A stretch of DNA of 56,562 bases from an uncultured Pelagibacteraceae bacterium. Lineage in GTDB: Bacteria; Pseudomonadota; Alphaproteobacteria; Pelagibacterales; Pelagibacteraceae. Below the pieces are notes generated by a model. That model did not search any database. It had not been told where the DNA came from and was given only the letters and a program-made list of their open reading frames with translations. This document shows positions 8,056 through 16,409 of the stretch, one piece after another. How positions within the stretch are numbered: position 1 is the first letter of the stretch; each line of letters starts with the position of its first letter. Position numbers and translations under genes: made by a program. The stretch lies in NCBI GenBank assembly GCA_902581585.1, contig CACHPB010000008.1, forward strand, positions 1 to 56,562, given 5' to 3'.

Positions 8056-8930
8056 ATTTAATTTCAAAACTACCAGGACCATTATTAATTTTTCTTGGTG
8101 CATTTTGTCTTAGTTTTGGAGGTTTAATTGTAAAATCGTTTGAAGGATCAACTTTATGGCAAATACTATTCTGGAGACAAGTTTTTTTTATAATAACTGT
8201 AACTATATTTTTATTCTTTAACTATAAAAAGAATGTATTTAGCAAAATTTATTTATCAGGAATTCCAGGATTAATTGGGGGTATTATTCTTGGTATTGGT
8301 TTCAGTAGTTATGTTTTTGCCATGTATAACACTACAGTTGCTAATACTAATTTTATTATCCAGACGCAGACAATTTTTTTAGCAATTTTTGGTTATTTTT
8401 TTTTAAAAGAAAAAATTTCAAAAATGACACTAGCGTCAATTATTTTAGCAATATCAGGTTTAATACTTATGCTTGGAAATACCCTTTCAAGTGGTCAAAT
8501 GTCAGGAAACATTGTTGCTTTTGTAATGCCTATTACATTTGCAATTTTAATTTTAATTGTAAGAAAGTATCCGACTGTGGATATGGTACCTCTTCAACTA
8601 GTAGCAGGTATAGTTGCTATGATTATTGGTTTCTTAGCGTCAACTAAAATTTCTGTATCTATGTACGATATATTTTTAGCATTTTTATCAGGTACATTTC
8701 AAATAGGGCTTGGTTTTATATTTATAACAATTGGAGCTAAAAAAACATTATCTGCAATGGTTGGTATAATTATGCTAACAGAGGCAATTTTAGGTCCTAT
8801 GTGGGCATGGCTTTTTGTAAATGAAAATCCATCATTTCAAGTATTAATTGGTGGCGGGATAATAATATTTGCAGTTTTTCTACAATTTGTCTCATCATTT
8901 AAAGGTGAAAATAAATATAATCCTCAATAA
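8052..8930 (+). CDS. EamA-family (DMT superfamily) permease
   Basis: The 292-residue protein has ten hydrophobic helices in two five-helix EamA repeats. The end of the first repeat carries the usual FLKEKIS...LILMLGN pattern. Such proteins export or import amino acids, nucleotides and other small metabolites; the substrate cannot be read from sequence. It is coupled to pxpC (4-base overlap) and to the FAD oxidase after it (1-base overlap). It could therefore serve pyroglutamate/glutamate traffic or simply sit at the junction of two gene sets. It is one of four EamA proteins in the window. Confidence 0.88.
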   Translation: MNLISKLPGPLLIFLGAFCLSFGGLIVKSFEGSTLWQILFWRQVFFIITVTIFLFFNYKKNVFSKIYLSGIPGLIGGIILGIGFSSYVFAMYNTTVANTNFIIQTQTIFLAIFGYFFLKEKISKMTLASIILAISGLILMLGNTLSSGQMSGNIVAFVMPITFAILILIVRKYPTVDMVPLQLVAGIVAMIIGFLASTKISVSMYDIFLAFLSGTFQIGLGFIFITIGAKKTLSAMVGIIMLTEAILGPMWAWLFVNENPSFQVLIGGGIIIFAVFLQFVSSFKGENKYNPQ

Positions 8931-10168
8931 TGAAATTAGCAATTATAGGGTCTGGTATTTCAGGTCTAAGTGCAGCATATTATCTTTCGAAAAATCATAA
9001 AGTTGATCTTTTTGAAAAAGAAGATCACTTTGGTGGACATTCCCATACAATAGATATCAAAATTCAAGATAATATAATACCTGTAGATATAGGCTTCATT
9101 GTATTCAATAAAAAAACATATCCAAATTTAATAAATTTTTTTGAAGAAAATAACATAGCTATAGAAAAAAGTAATATGTCATTTTCAGTTTCTGTTAGAG
9201 ACTCAGAAATTGAATATTGTGGAAAAGGAATATCAGGAATTTTTTGCAATAAATTAAATCTATTAAATATAAAATTTTTAAAAATGTTTTTTACAATAAT
9301 TGATTTTTACAAAAAGAGTGAAAACAAAAATTTAATTACCGAGAATATTACTTTAGGAAAATATTTAGAAAAATTAAATGTTTCAGACTATTTCATAAAA
9401 TTTCATATTATTCCAATGGTTTCAGCAATATGGTCAATGCCTCCTTATGAAGCAAAGCAAATGCCTTTAAGTTTTTTTTTAAAATTTTTCCAAAACCATG
9501 GTCTTTTTAAATTAAAAAATAGACCTCAATGGTTTACAGTTTCAAACAGAAGCAGAACATATGTAGATAAAATACTGAGCAATATAAGTGGCGAATACTA
9601 TAAAAATTATAACATAAATAAAATTAAAAGAATTCAATCTGGAGTCCAGGTTTATTATGGTGATAAAAATGAGTATTTTACTTATGACAAAGTTGTACTA
9701 GCTACACATGCTGATCAAGCTCTTTCAATGATTGAAGCTCCAGATGAAAATGAAAAAAAGATTTTGAGTAATTTTAAATATAAAACAAATGAGGCGGTTA
9801 TTCATGAAGATATTAATTACATGCCAAAAAATAATAAAGCTTGGTGTTCTTGGAATTCATCAATAAAGGCTGAAAACAGCGAGCAAAATTCCATTACTTA
9901 TTGGTTAAATTTATTGCAGAATCTGAATATTTCTAAAAATATATTTTTAACATTGAATCCTTATTTGAAAATACCTGAAGAAAAAATAATTAGAAGGGTA
10001 CAATTTACACATCCTTATTTTGATCAAAAAGCAATTAATAGTCAAAAGGATCTACATTTAATTCAAAATAAAAATAATATTTTATTTTGTGGAAGTTATT
10101 TTGGTTATGGTTTTCATGAAGATGGTATAAAATCATCATTAGATATGATGAATTATATTAATGTTTAA
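8930..10168 (+). CDS. FAD-dependent amine-oxidase-like oxidoreductase (possible fatty-acid desaturase, UfaD-like)
   Basis: The 412-residue flavoprotein has an N-terminal dinucleotide-binding fold (IIGSGISGLSAAYYL, then FEKEDHFGGHSHT), a second family segment DIGFIVFNKKTYPNL, and a C-terminal FAD segment FCGSYFGYGFHEDGIKSS. This family sits beside DUF1365 and Cfa-like genes in many Proteobacteria. In Rhodobacter sphaeroides a related flavoprotein of the singlet-oxygen regulon is needed for furan fatty acid formation. That role is inferred here from family and context. It overlaps DUF1365 by 8 bases, consistent with one operon. Confidence 0.85.
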   Translation: MKLAIIGSGISGLSAAYYLSKNHKVDLFEKEDHFGGHSHTIDIKIQDNIIPVDIGFIVFNKKTYPNLINFFEENNIAIEKSNMSFSVSVRDSEIEYCGKGISGIFCNKLNLLNIKFLKMFFTIIDFYKKSENKNLITENITLGKYLEKLNVSDYFIKFHIIPMVSAIWSMPPYEAKQMPLSFFLKFFQNHGLFKLKNRPQWFTVSNRSRTYVDKILSNISGEYYKNYNINKIKRIQSGVQVYYGDKNEYFTYDKVVLATHADQALSMIEAPDENEKKILSNFKYKTNEAVIHEDINYMPKNNKAWCSWNSSIKAENSEQNSITYWLNLLQNLNISKNIFLTLNPYLKIPEEKIIRRVQFTHPYFDQKAINSQKDLHLIQNKNNILFCGSYFGYGFHEDGIKSSLDMMNYINV

Positions 10169-10937
10169 AAACTCAAAAATTTATACTGGGAAAGTAATTC
10201 ATAGAAGATTTAAACCTAAAAATCACTATTTTAAATATAGTGTTTTTTCATTGTTGATTGACCTTGATGATTTAGAAGAAATTAATAAGAATATTACTAT
10301 ATTTTCTTATAATAAATTTAATATTATAAGTTTTTTTGACAAAGATCACGGTAATCGAGATGGAACATCTTTAAAAAATTGGGTTAAACATAATTTAAAA
10401 AATATTGGCATTGATGAAACAGAAGTAAAAGTTAAAATATTGTGTTATCCAAGAATTTTTGGGTATGTATTTAATCCTTTAAGTGTTTTTTTTATATATA
10501 ATAAAGATAACAAAATAATTTCAATTTTCTATGAAGTTAAAAATACTTTTGGTGAACAGCATACTTATATTTTTAAAACTCATGATACAGAGACTATAAA
10601 AAATAGTTGTACAAAAAAATTTCATGTATCGCCTTTTATAGAAATGGAGTGTATTTATAAATTTAGAGTAAACAAACCTTCTGATAAAATATCAGTTATA
10701 ATAGACCAATCTGATAAAGAGGGAAAATTATTATTTGCATCACAAGACGGTATTGCAAAAGATTTAAGTAATAAAAATTTGTTCTTTTCTTATATTTTTC
10801 ACCCATTAATGACATTCAAAGTTATTGTCGCAATCCATTATGAAGCATTTAAATTATGGTTAAAAGGAATAAAGTTTATAAAGAAAAAGTTAAGAATTAA
10901 AAATAATATTTCAGAAGAAATAAATGAATTTGAATAA
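10161..10937 (+). CDS. DUF1365 family protein
   Basis: The 258-residue protein opens with IYTGKVIHRRFKPKNHYFKYSVFSLLIDLDD, the DUF1365 signature, followed by DHGNRDG, FGYVFNPLSVFFIYN and FGEQHTYIF. It has the family's usual length. The biochemical role is not established, but the family is almost always linked with the FAD oxidase before it and the Cfa-like methyltransferase after it. It is therefore likely to act on methylated or cyclopropane-type fatty acyl chains of phospholipids. It overlaps the methyltransferase gene by 14 bases. Confidence 0.9.
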   Translation: MFKNSKIYTGKVIHRRFKPKNHYFKYSVFSLLIDLDDLEEINKNITIFSYNKFNIISFFDKDHGNRDGTSLKNWVKHNLKNIGIDETEVKVKILCYPRIFGYVFNPLSVFFIYNKDNKIISIFYEVKNTFGEQHTYIFKTHDTETIKNSCTKKFHVSPFIEMECIYKFRVNKPSDKISVIIDQSDKEGKLLFASQDGIAKDLSNKNLFFSYIFHPLMTFKVIVAIHYEAFKLWLKGIKFIKKKLRIKNNISEEINEFE

Positions 10938-12096
10938 ATTGTCAGACAAGATTGTTTTTAGCTCACTCAAATATATAAAACATGGTTCGTTAAAGATAGT
11001 CAATCATGATGGAAAAGAATATAATTTTGGAAATAGTAATGAAAGATTACATGCTCATTTAAAAATCAATAAACCAGGAATTACTCTAAAAATAATCAAA
11101 AATGGTAGCATCGGTTTAGCAGAAGCGTATATGGATAACAGTTTTGAAACAAAAAATTTAACCAACTTAATAGAATTAGCTGCCAAAAATATAAAAATAA
11201 TACATAAATTTTCTGGATCCTTTGATATTGCAATATTTAACAAAATCAAAAATTTTTTTATTAAAAATAATAAATCTAGAAGTAAAGAAAATATAAGAAA
11301 ACATTACGATTTAGGAAATGAGTTCTTCTCCTTATGGCTTGATAAAACATTAACATATTCGAGTGCAATCTTTGAAGAAGGAAATGACTTAGAAAAAGCA
11401 CAAATCAACAAATATAAGAAACTTTCAAATTTAGTAAAGCCTAAGTCTGGTGACAAAATGCTAGAGATAGGATGTGGTTGGGGAGGCTTTGCGGAATACA
11501 TTGGAAAAAATTATGATGTAAAATTAGATTGTATTACTATTTCTAAAAAACAATATGAATTTTCCAAGGAAAGAATTCATAAAGTTGGTTTAAATGAGAA
11601 GATAAACATACAAATGTTAGACTTTAGAGATATTAAAAATAAATATAATTCAATTGCATCAATAGAAATGATCGAGGCTGTCGGTCATAACTATTTAAAA
11701 AATTATTTTAATACAATAAAGCATAATCTAGTAGATGGTGGAACAGCTGCCATACAAGCAATCACTATTGATGATAGTATTTACGAAAGGTATAAAAATA
11801 AGACTGATTTCATTCAAAAATATATTTTTCCTGGTGGTTTTTTACCAAGCAAGAATGAGTTAATTTCTCTATCAAATCAAGCAGGACTCAAATTTGAACA
11901 ATGTAGTTCTTACGGAGATCATTACTCAAATACCCTGAGAATTTGGAGAGATGAATTTTTCAACAAGTGGGATCAAATTTCATCCCAAGGTTTTGATAAC
12001 ACTTTCAAAAGAATGTGGAACTTTTACTTGTCTTATTGCGAGGCTGGATTTAAATCCAAAAATATCGATTTGATACAATTTGCTCTTCAAAAGTAA
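10924..12096 (+). CDS. cfa: Cyclopropane-fatty-acyl-phospholipid synthase family methyltransferase
   Basis: The 390-residue protein has the CFA synthase layout: an N-terminal lipid-binding part (GKEYNFG, IGLAEAYMDN), then NIRKHYDLGNEFFSLWLDKTLTYSS, the SAM site MLEIGCGWGGFAEYI, SIEMIEAVGHNYL and the C-terminal YIFPGGFLPS. It methylates a double bond of a membrane phospholipid acyl chain. The product may be a cyclopropane or, given the FAD oxidase and DUF1365 neighbours, a methyl-alkene on the way to a furan fatty acid; sequence reading alone does not settle this. It lies in the 6441-12637 run. Confidence 0.92.
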   Translation: MNLNKLSDKIVFSSLKYIKHGSLKIVNHDGKEYNFGNSNERLHAHLKINKPGITLKIIKNGSIGLAEAYMDNSFETKNLTNLIELAAKNIKIIHKFSGSFDIAIFNKIKNFFIKNNKSRSKENIRKHYDLGNEFFSLWLDKTLTYSSAIFEEGNDLEKAQINKYKKLSNLVKPKSGDKMLEIGCGWGGFAEYIGKNYDVKLDCITISKKQYEFSKERIHKVGLNEKINIQMLDFRDIKNKYNSIASIEMIEAVGHNYLKNYFNTIKHNLVDGGTAAIQAITIDDSIYERYKNKTDFIQKYIFPGGFLPSKNELISLSNQAGLKFEQCSSYGDHYSNTLRIWRDEFFNKWDQISSQGFDNTFKRMWNFYLSYCEAGFKSKNIDLIQFALQK

Positions 12097-12100
12097 CTTT

Positions 12101-12637
12101 ATGAAATTAAAATATTTTTTATTGATAATAATCTCAGTATTGATTACAAACTGTTCATCTAATCAAGGTATGAAACCAGAAGATTTTAAAAACCAAAAAC
12201 CAAGACTGATAATTGAAGAATATTTATCTGGAAATGTAAAAGCATGGGGTATTTTACAAAATAGGTCAGGTAAAGTTACTCGACAGTTTTCTGCAGATTT
12301 GAATGGAAAGTGGGATGGAAAACAATTAATACTTGACGAAAAATTTGTTTGGAACGATGGAGAAATTCAAAATAGGCAATGGACAATCAATAAAATTGAT
12401 GAACATAACTATGAAGGCACTGCTGGAGATGTAGTTGGAACTGCAAAAGGTTTTTCTTATGGTCCTGCATTTAAGTTTGAATATGTACTGTTAGTTCCTG
12501 TAAAAGGAAGAGAAATGAAAATAACTTTTGATGATTGGATCTTTATGCAAGATGAAAGAGTAGCAATTAATAGAGCAAAAATGACAAAGTTTGGTATTAA
12601 AGTTGCAGAATTAACTGTGATGTTTGTAAAAGATTAA
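12101..12637 (+). CDS. DUF3833-type lipoprotein
   Basis: The 178-residue protein has a type II signal peptide with lipobox LITNC (Cys near residue 17), so it should be lipid-anchored, probably facing the periplasm. The mature part has IIEEYLSGNVKAWGILQNR, FVWNDGEIQNRQW and the C-terminal DDWIFMQDERVAINRAKM, matching DUF3833, whose members occur with the SDR/FAD oxidase/DUF1365/Cfa set. The Met at 12101 is chosen over 12080, because the upstream seven residues would spoil the leader and overlap cfa by 17 bases. A lipid-binding or lipid-transfer role is plausible but unproven. Confidence 0.82.
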   Translation: MKLKYFLLIIISVLITNCSSNQGMKPEDFKNQKPRLIIEEYLSGNVKAWGILQNRSGKVTRQFSADLNGKWDGKQLILDEKFVWNDGEIQNRQWTINKIDEHNYEGTAGDVVGTAKGFSYGPAFKFEYVLLVPVKGREMKITFDDWIFMQDERVAINRAKMTKFGIKVAELTVMFVKD

Positions 12638-12639
12638 AT

Positions 12640-13395
12640 TTATTTTTTTTGAAGCTTCGTCATTTTTCTTATCAAATATAAGTAGATCCCATTTGGCAAA
12701 ATCTTAAAAAATTTTAATATTAAAAATAAACTTCTAGGAAAAGCTATTTCAAATGAATTTTTATTTATTAAACCATCATAAATTTGTTCAGCCGCATATT
12801 GTGTGGTTTTTAAAAATGGCATTTTAAATGTGTTTTTATCCGTAAGTCTTGTTTTGATAAATCCAGGGCTGACTAGACATACGCGAACATCATATCTTTG
12901 AAAATCAAGATATAAACTTTCTGCTAAATTAATAAGAGCTGCTTTTGCAGGCCCATAGGCAGTTGAATTTGGCAATCCTCTGTATCCTGCAGTAGAAGAT
13001 ACAATAGATATAACTCCTTGCCTTTTTTCTTTGTAATATTTTTCAACAGCTTTAATACAGTTTATGGTTCCAATATAATTCACATTTGTAACATCAATTA
13101 TATTCTGAAGATCAAAATCCTTCTCTTTTTCAGGCTCATAAATTGCAGTAGAAAAAAAACAAATATCAACCTTGTTGTATTTCTCAACAATAGTTTTAAA
13201 AACTGAATGACATGCTTCATAATTAACAATATCTAATTTCAAATAATCAATATTTTCATTTTTATCTGAAATATCTTTTAAGACTTCCTCACGTCTTGAT
13301 GATATAATTACCTGCCATCCTTTATTTGCAAACTTTAATGCAACTGCTTTTCCTATTCCACTGCTACCGCCAGTTATCCAAATTACTTTTTTCAT
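12640..13395 (-). CDS. Short-chain dehydrogenase/reductase (classical SDR)
   Basis: The 251-residue protein has the NAD(P) motif TGGSSGIG (residues 8-15), catalytic Ser near 133, Tyr147 and Lys151 (YGPAK), followed by the usual PGFIKTRLT substrate loop. A hydrophobic, basic C-terminal tail may give membrane association. SDRs of this kind are regular members of the DUF1365/Cfa cluster, so an acyl-lipid-related substrate is likely but not shown. It is convergent with the DUF3833 gene (2 bases apart) and divergent from the 97-residue membrane protein (37 bases between starts). Confidence 0.88.
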   Translation of the reverse strand: MKKVIWITGGSSGIGKAVALKFANKGWQVIISSRREEVLKDISDKNENIDYLKLDIVNYEACHSVFKTIVEKYNKVDICFFSTAIYEPEKEKDFDLQNIIDVTNVNYIGTINCIKAVEKYYKEKRQGVISIVSSTAGYRGLPNSTAYGPAKAALINLAESLYLDFQRYDVRVCLVSPGFIKTRLTDKNTFKMPFLKTTQYAAEQIYDGLINKNSFEIAFPRSLFLILKFFKILPNGIYLYLIRKMTKLQKK

Positions 13396-13432
13396 CTATT
13401 TTCTTTGTTTTATCTCATAAATTTTTATCGAC

Positions 13433-13726
13433 ATGCGACAAGAATTGAATAGTATTAATTATATTGAGAACTATATCAACCATATGTTCAAAATTATAAT
13501 CATATATGAGTTAATTTTCGTCGCGTTTTGGAATATTCTTTATTATTCTAACTCTGGAGTAGAGAACTGGTTCCAAGAAAAAATTTTGACAGCCATCTTT
13601 GTGTTTCTATCTACCATGGCTTTAGGACTAACTTTAATTTATGTGATTTATTATAGTTTAAAAATTACGGGGCTATCAAAAATTTTAAAATCACTTAAAG
13701 ATCCTAGAAAAAGCAATACACAATAA
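13433..13726 (+). CDS. Hypothetical small membrane protein (97 aa)
   Basis: The protein has two strong hydrophobic segments (about residues 20-40 and 50-75), with a charged N-terminus and a basic C-terminal tail (KSLKDPRKSNTQ). I do not recognise the family. It is transcribed alone on the plus strand inside the photo-oxidative cluster, divergent from the SDR, and its stop directly abuts the stop of the DUF2256 gene. It could be a membrane partner of this gene set. The start is the first ATG; another Met lies at residue 18. Confidence 0.6.
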   Translation: MRQELNSINYIENYINHMFKIIIIYELIFVAFWNILYYSNSGVENWFQEKILTAIFVFLSTMALGLTLIYVIYYSLKITGLSKILKSLKDPRKSNTQ

Positions 13727-13855
13727 TTAATTACTAGAGGCGCATCTCTTAGAGCAATACTTAACTTTTTCCCAATTAAGTTTCCATTTTTTTCTCCAAG
13801 AAAAAGGCTTGTTACAAACTTTGCATACCTTAGTTGGTAGGTTTTGTTTTTTCAT
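13727..13855 (-). CDS. DUF2256 zinc-ribbon-like small protein (42 aa)
   Basis: This 42-residue gene is below common length cut-offs. Its reading shows the DUF2256 pattern plainly: [16 protein letters not shown], then [12 protein letters not shown]. Four Cys (two CxxC-like pairs) probably bind a metal ion. DUF2256 proteins are often encoded beside, or fused to, photolyase/cryptochrome-related proteins, and here the gene is third in the minus-strand run photolyase - DCC protein - DUF2256, overlapping the DCC gene by 26 bases. Its role is unknown. Every codon of the frame was checked through the stop. Confidence 0.85.
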   Translation of the reverse strand: MKKQNLPTKVCKVCNKPFSWRKKWKLNWEKVKYCSKRCASSN

Positions 13856-14201
13856 TTAATTGTTTTCTGTTTTTTAAAAATAAGAAAAATGCAGCAATTT
13901 CATATATATAATGAAAAATAATAAATAAGGGTTTTATTGAAAAAATTTTAGATAGGATTTTATATTTTGGTATTTTTGACCAAATTATAATAAATGCTTT
14001 AGCACCTCCAATAACTTCACCATCATTTATTACATGCAACCTTCTGAGCAACTCTTTTTGCGACTTAGATGTTATTTTTATAGCCTCATCATTATTTGTA
14101 ATATCTATCCACTCCAAATCACTATTTGCAATTTTTTTATAATGATTTATTTCCATTCTACAAATATTGCAAGAATCGTTAAAATAAACTTTAACTCCCA
14201 T
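13830..14201 (-). CDS. DCC-family (DUF393) thiol-disulfide protein
   Basis: The 123-residue protein starts with [17 protein letters not shown], the D-x-x-C-x-x-C motif of the DCC/DUF393 family, followed by the family's [16 protein letters not shown] segment and a hydrophobic C-terminal half (about residues 85-112). It is predicted to be a thioredoxin-fold redox protein. It overlaps the photolyase start-side gene by 11 bases and the DUF2256 gene by 26 bases, so the three are one tightly coupled unit. Similar DCC proteins are common neighbours of photolyase-type genes. Confidence 0.85.
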   Translation of the reverse strand: MGVKVYFNDSCNICRMEINHYKKIANSDLEWIDITNNDEAIKITSKSQKELLRRLHVINDGEVIGGAKAFIIIWSKIPKYKILSKIFSIKPLFIIFHYIYEIAAFFLFLKNRKQLNEKTKPTN

Positions 14202-15687
14202 AAGTATTATCTTTAATGAATTTGTTTGCTTCTGATAATATTAATTTTTTTCTATTTTCTTTCATTTTATCAAAAATTCTTACCATCATAGACAACCTTG
14301 GATTTTTCAAAAAAAATTTTCTATTTCTATCTATGAAACGCCAATAAAGACCATCCATAACATTACACCAGTTGCCCCTTTTAAAATCCATCATTTTCAT
14401 AAAATAACTTGATCCACAGATATAAGGCTTAGTTGCAAAAATTCCACCATCACTAAACAAACCCATTCCATAAACATTTGGAACCATAACCCAATCAGAT
14501 GAGTCCACAAACATTTCCATGAACCATTTATAAACTGATTTTGGTTCAACTTCGCATAAATTCATAATATTTGACAATATCATTAATCTTTCAATGTGGT
14601 GCGACCAACCAAATTTGCTAGCATTTTTAATTGCATGATCTAAAGGATCCAAACCAGTGCTGCCATCATAGAATGTATCTTTCATTTTTCTATTATGTTT
14701 AAAGAAATTTCCACTTTCCATTTCTTTACTATAATTTTGATATATTCCTCTCATAAACTCTCTCCAACCAATTATTTGTCTTATATAACCTTCTAAAGAA
14801 TTTAGTCTGACACTCTTACTATGGTGATAAGTCATTATTTTTTGAATGATAATGTCTGGCGTTATTAAACCTAGATTTAAATACGGACTAAGAGCACTGT
14901 GAAATAAAATATTATTTTTTTGATCAACAGCATCTTCGTAATCACCAAATAGGTTTAACTTATCTTTAATAAAAAAATCTAATAATTTTGAAATATCTTT
15001 ATATTCAGTTGCAAACCAAAATTTTTTGGTATCACCTGGATGTTTACTAAATAATTTTTCAATAATTGGTTTTAAACTTTTTGTATGTTTAGTTTCTTTA
15101 ATTTCTGGAAATTTTGGTATTAAGATATTTTTTGGCAGTTTTTTTCTATTATCCTCATCAAAACTCCATTTTCCTCCCTCTGGTGTACCATCTTTGTTTA
15201 ACAAAATGTTTAATCTCTCTCGCTTTTCTTTATAAAACTTTGCCATAAAGGGTTTTTTTGTTTTTGATAAATATTTTTTAAAATCTTCACGACTATCTAA
15301 AAACATTGGCGATCGAATTATATTCCACTGAATATTTTGTTTTTTTAAAAAATTATTTATTTTTGTTTCAAAAAATTTATCCTCTATTTCAAAACTAGTT
15401 ACTTCTTTTATCTTATTCATCTTTAACAATTTTTCTAATTTCTTCGTATAGTCCTTTTTAAAATCAGTAGAATCAATTTTTGAGTAATTAAGCTTAAATT
15501 TATTTTCCTTCAATTTATCCGCATAAGATCTCATTGAAGATAAAAATAGTAGAATTTTTAATTTATGATGTCTTTCATATGTACATAATTGGTAGTCTTC
15601 TGACATAAAAAATAGGTGGTCTTTTTTGAAGCGGTCGAGGTTTTTTAATGGAAATAACTGATTTCCAAGTATAAAAAATAATTTCAT
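14191..15687 (-). CDS. Cryptochrome/photolyase-family protein (deoxyribodipyrimidine photolyase-related)
   Basis: The 498-residue protein belongs to the bacterial photolyase-related (COG3046-type) branch. It begins LFFILGNQLFPL, and has HSALSPYLNLGLITP, the FAD-domain motif GYIRQIIGWREFMRG, GWSHHIERLMILSNIMNL and SDWVMVPNVYGMGLFSDGG. The C-terminus has KPYICGSSYFMKMMDF and WCNVMDGLYWRF. The CxxC-plus-Cys cluster of [4Fe-4S] photolyases such as PhrB is not visible, so the Fe-S cofactor may be absent in this subgroup. It probably repairs UV photoproducts with light. It is divergent from the SDR at 15698 with only 10 bases between starts. Confidence 0.88.
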   Translation of the reverse strand: MKLFFILGNQLFPLKNLDRFKKDHLFFMSEDYQLCTYERHHKLKILLFLSSMRSYADKLKENKFKLNYSKIDSTDFKKDYTKKLEKLLKMNKIKEVTSFEIEDKFFETKINNFLKKQNIQWNIIRSPMFLDSREDFKKYLSKTKKPFMAKFYKEKRERLNILLNKDGTPEGGKWSFDEDNRKKLPKNILIPKFPEIKETKHTKSLKPIIEKLFSKHPGDTKKFWFATEYKDISKLLDFFIKDKLNLFGDYEDAVDQKNNILFHSALSPYLNLGLITPDIIIQKIMTYHHSKSVRLNSLEGYIRQIIGWREFMRGIYQNYSKEMESGNFFKHNRKMKDTFYDGSTGLDPLDHAIKNASKFGWSHHIERLMILSNIMNLCEVEPKSVYKWFMEMFVDSSDWVMVPNVYGMGLFSDGGIFATKPYICGSSYFMKMMDFKRGNWCNVMDGLYWRFIDRNRKFFLKNPRLSMMVRIFDKMKENRKKLILSEANKFIKDNTYGS

Positions 15688-15697
15688 TAATTATTAT

Positions 15698-16408
15698 ATG
15701 TCAGAAAAATATCTAATTGTCGGTGCGACAGGTTCTATCGGATCCAATTTAGCAGAGCAAATGTATTCTTCTGGTAAAGAAATTCATTTAGTTGGAAGAG
15801 ATGAAAGTCAACTTAAAAATTTAGCTGAGAAATTGAACTCTTCTTATACTGTGGCAGATGTATTACACGAGGGGTTCGTGGATACAATTAAATCAGACAT
15901 ATCAGAAATCAAAGGTGTAGCATATTGTGTTGGGTCTATAGATTTGAAGCCTTTAAAGATGGCAACTGAGAATGATTTCAATAAATGTATGAAACTTAAT
16001 TTTTATTCTGCGGTAGACTTAATCAAAGGATATCAAGATAACCTAAAACAAAATAATGGTTCAATTGTTTTATTTTCAACAGTTGCAGCTCAAAGAGGTT
16101 TTACAAATCATTCAATAATAGCATCAACCAAAGCGGCTATTGAGGGACTAACTGTATCATTAGCAGCTGAATTTGCTCCAAACATAAGAGTTAATAGTGT
16201 TGCTCTAAGTTTAACTAATTCTAAGATAGCTCAACCAATGTTAAAAAATACAGCAATTGCTCAAGGAATAGCTAAAGCCCACCCACTTAAAAGACTAGGT
16301 GAGGGTAAAGATGGAGCAGCTTTGGCAAAATTTTTACTTACCGAGGAAAGTTCCTGGGTAACGGGTCAAATAATTGCAGTTGATGGTGGAAGATCAAAAC
16401 TTTCATAA
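15698..16408 (+). CDS. SDR-family protein lacking the catalytic tyrosine
   Basis: The 236-residue Rossmann protein has the nucleotide motif GATGSIG (residues 9-15), the N-x-x-S-A-like NFYSAVDLI and the C-terminal GQIIAVDGGRS typical of SDRs. At the active site, Ser127 (LFSTVA) and Lys145 (STKAA) are in place, but the position four residues before Lys145 is Ile141, not Tyr. Such Tyr-less SDR branches exist in other bacteria. It may bind NAD(P) without classical catalysis or use other residues. It is in a plus-strand run with the sugar dehydrogenase (1 base between stop and GTG start). Confidence 0.82.
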   Translation: MSEKYLIVGATGSIGSNLAEQMYSSGKEIHLVGRDESQLKNLAEKLNSSYTVADVLHEGFVDTIKSDISEIKGVAYCVGSIDLKPLKMATENDFNKCMKLNFYSAVDLIKGYQDNLKQNNGSIVLFSTVAAQRGFTNHSIIASTKAAIEGLTVSLAAEFAPNIRVNSVALSLTNSKIAQPMLKNTAIAQGIAKAHPLKRLGEGKDGAALAKFLLTEESSWVTGQIIAVDGGRSKLS

Positions 16409-16409
16409 A

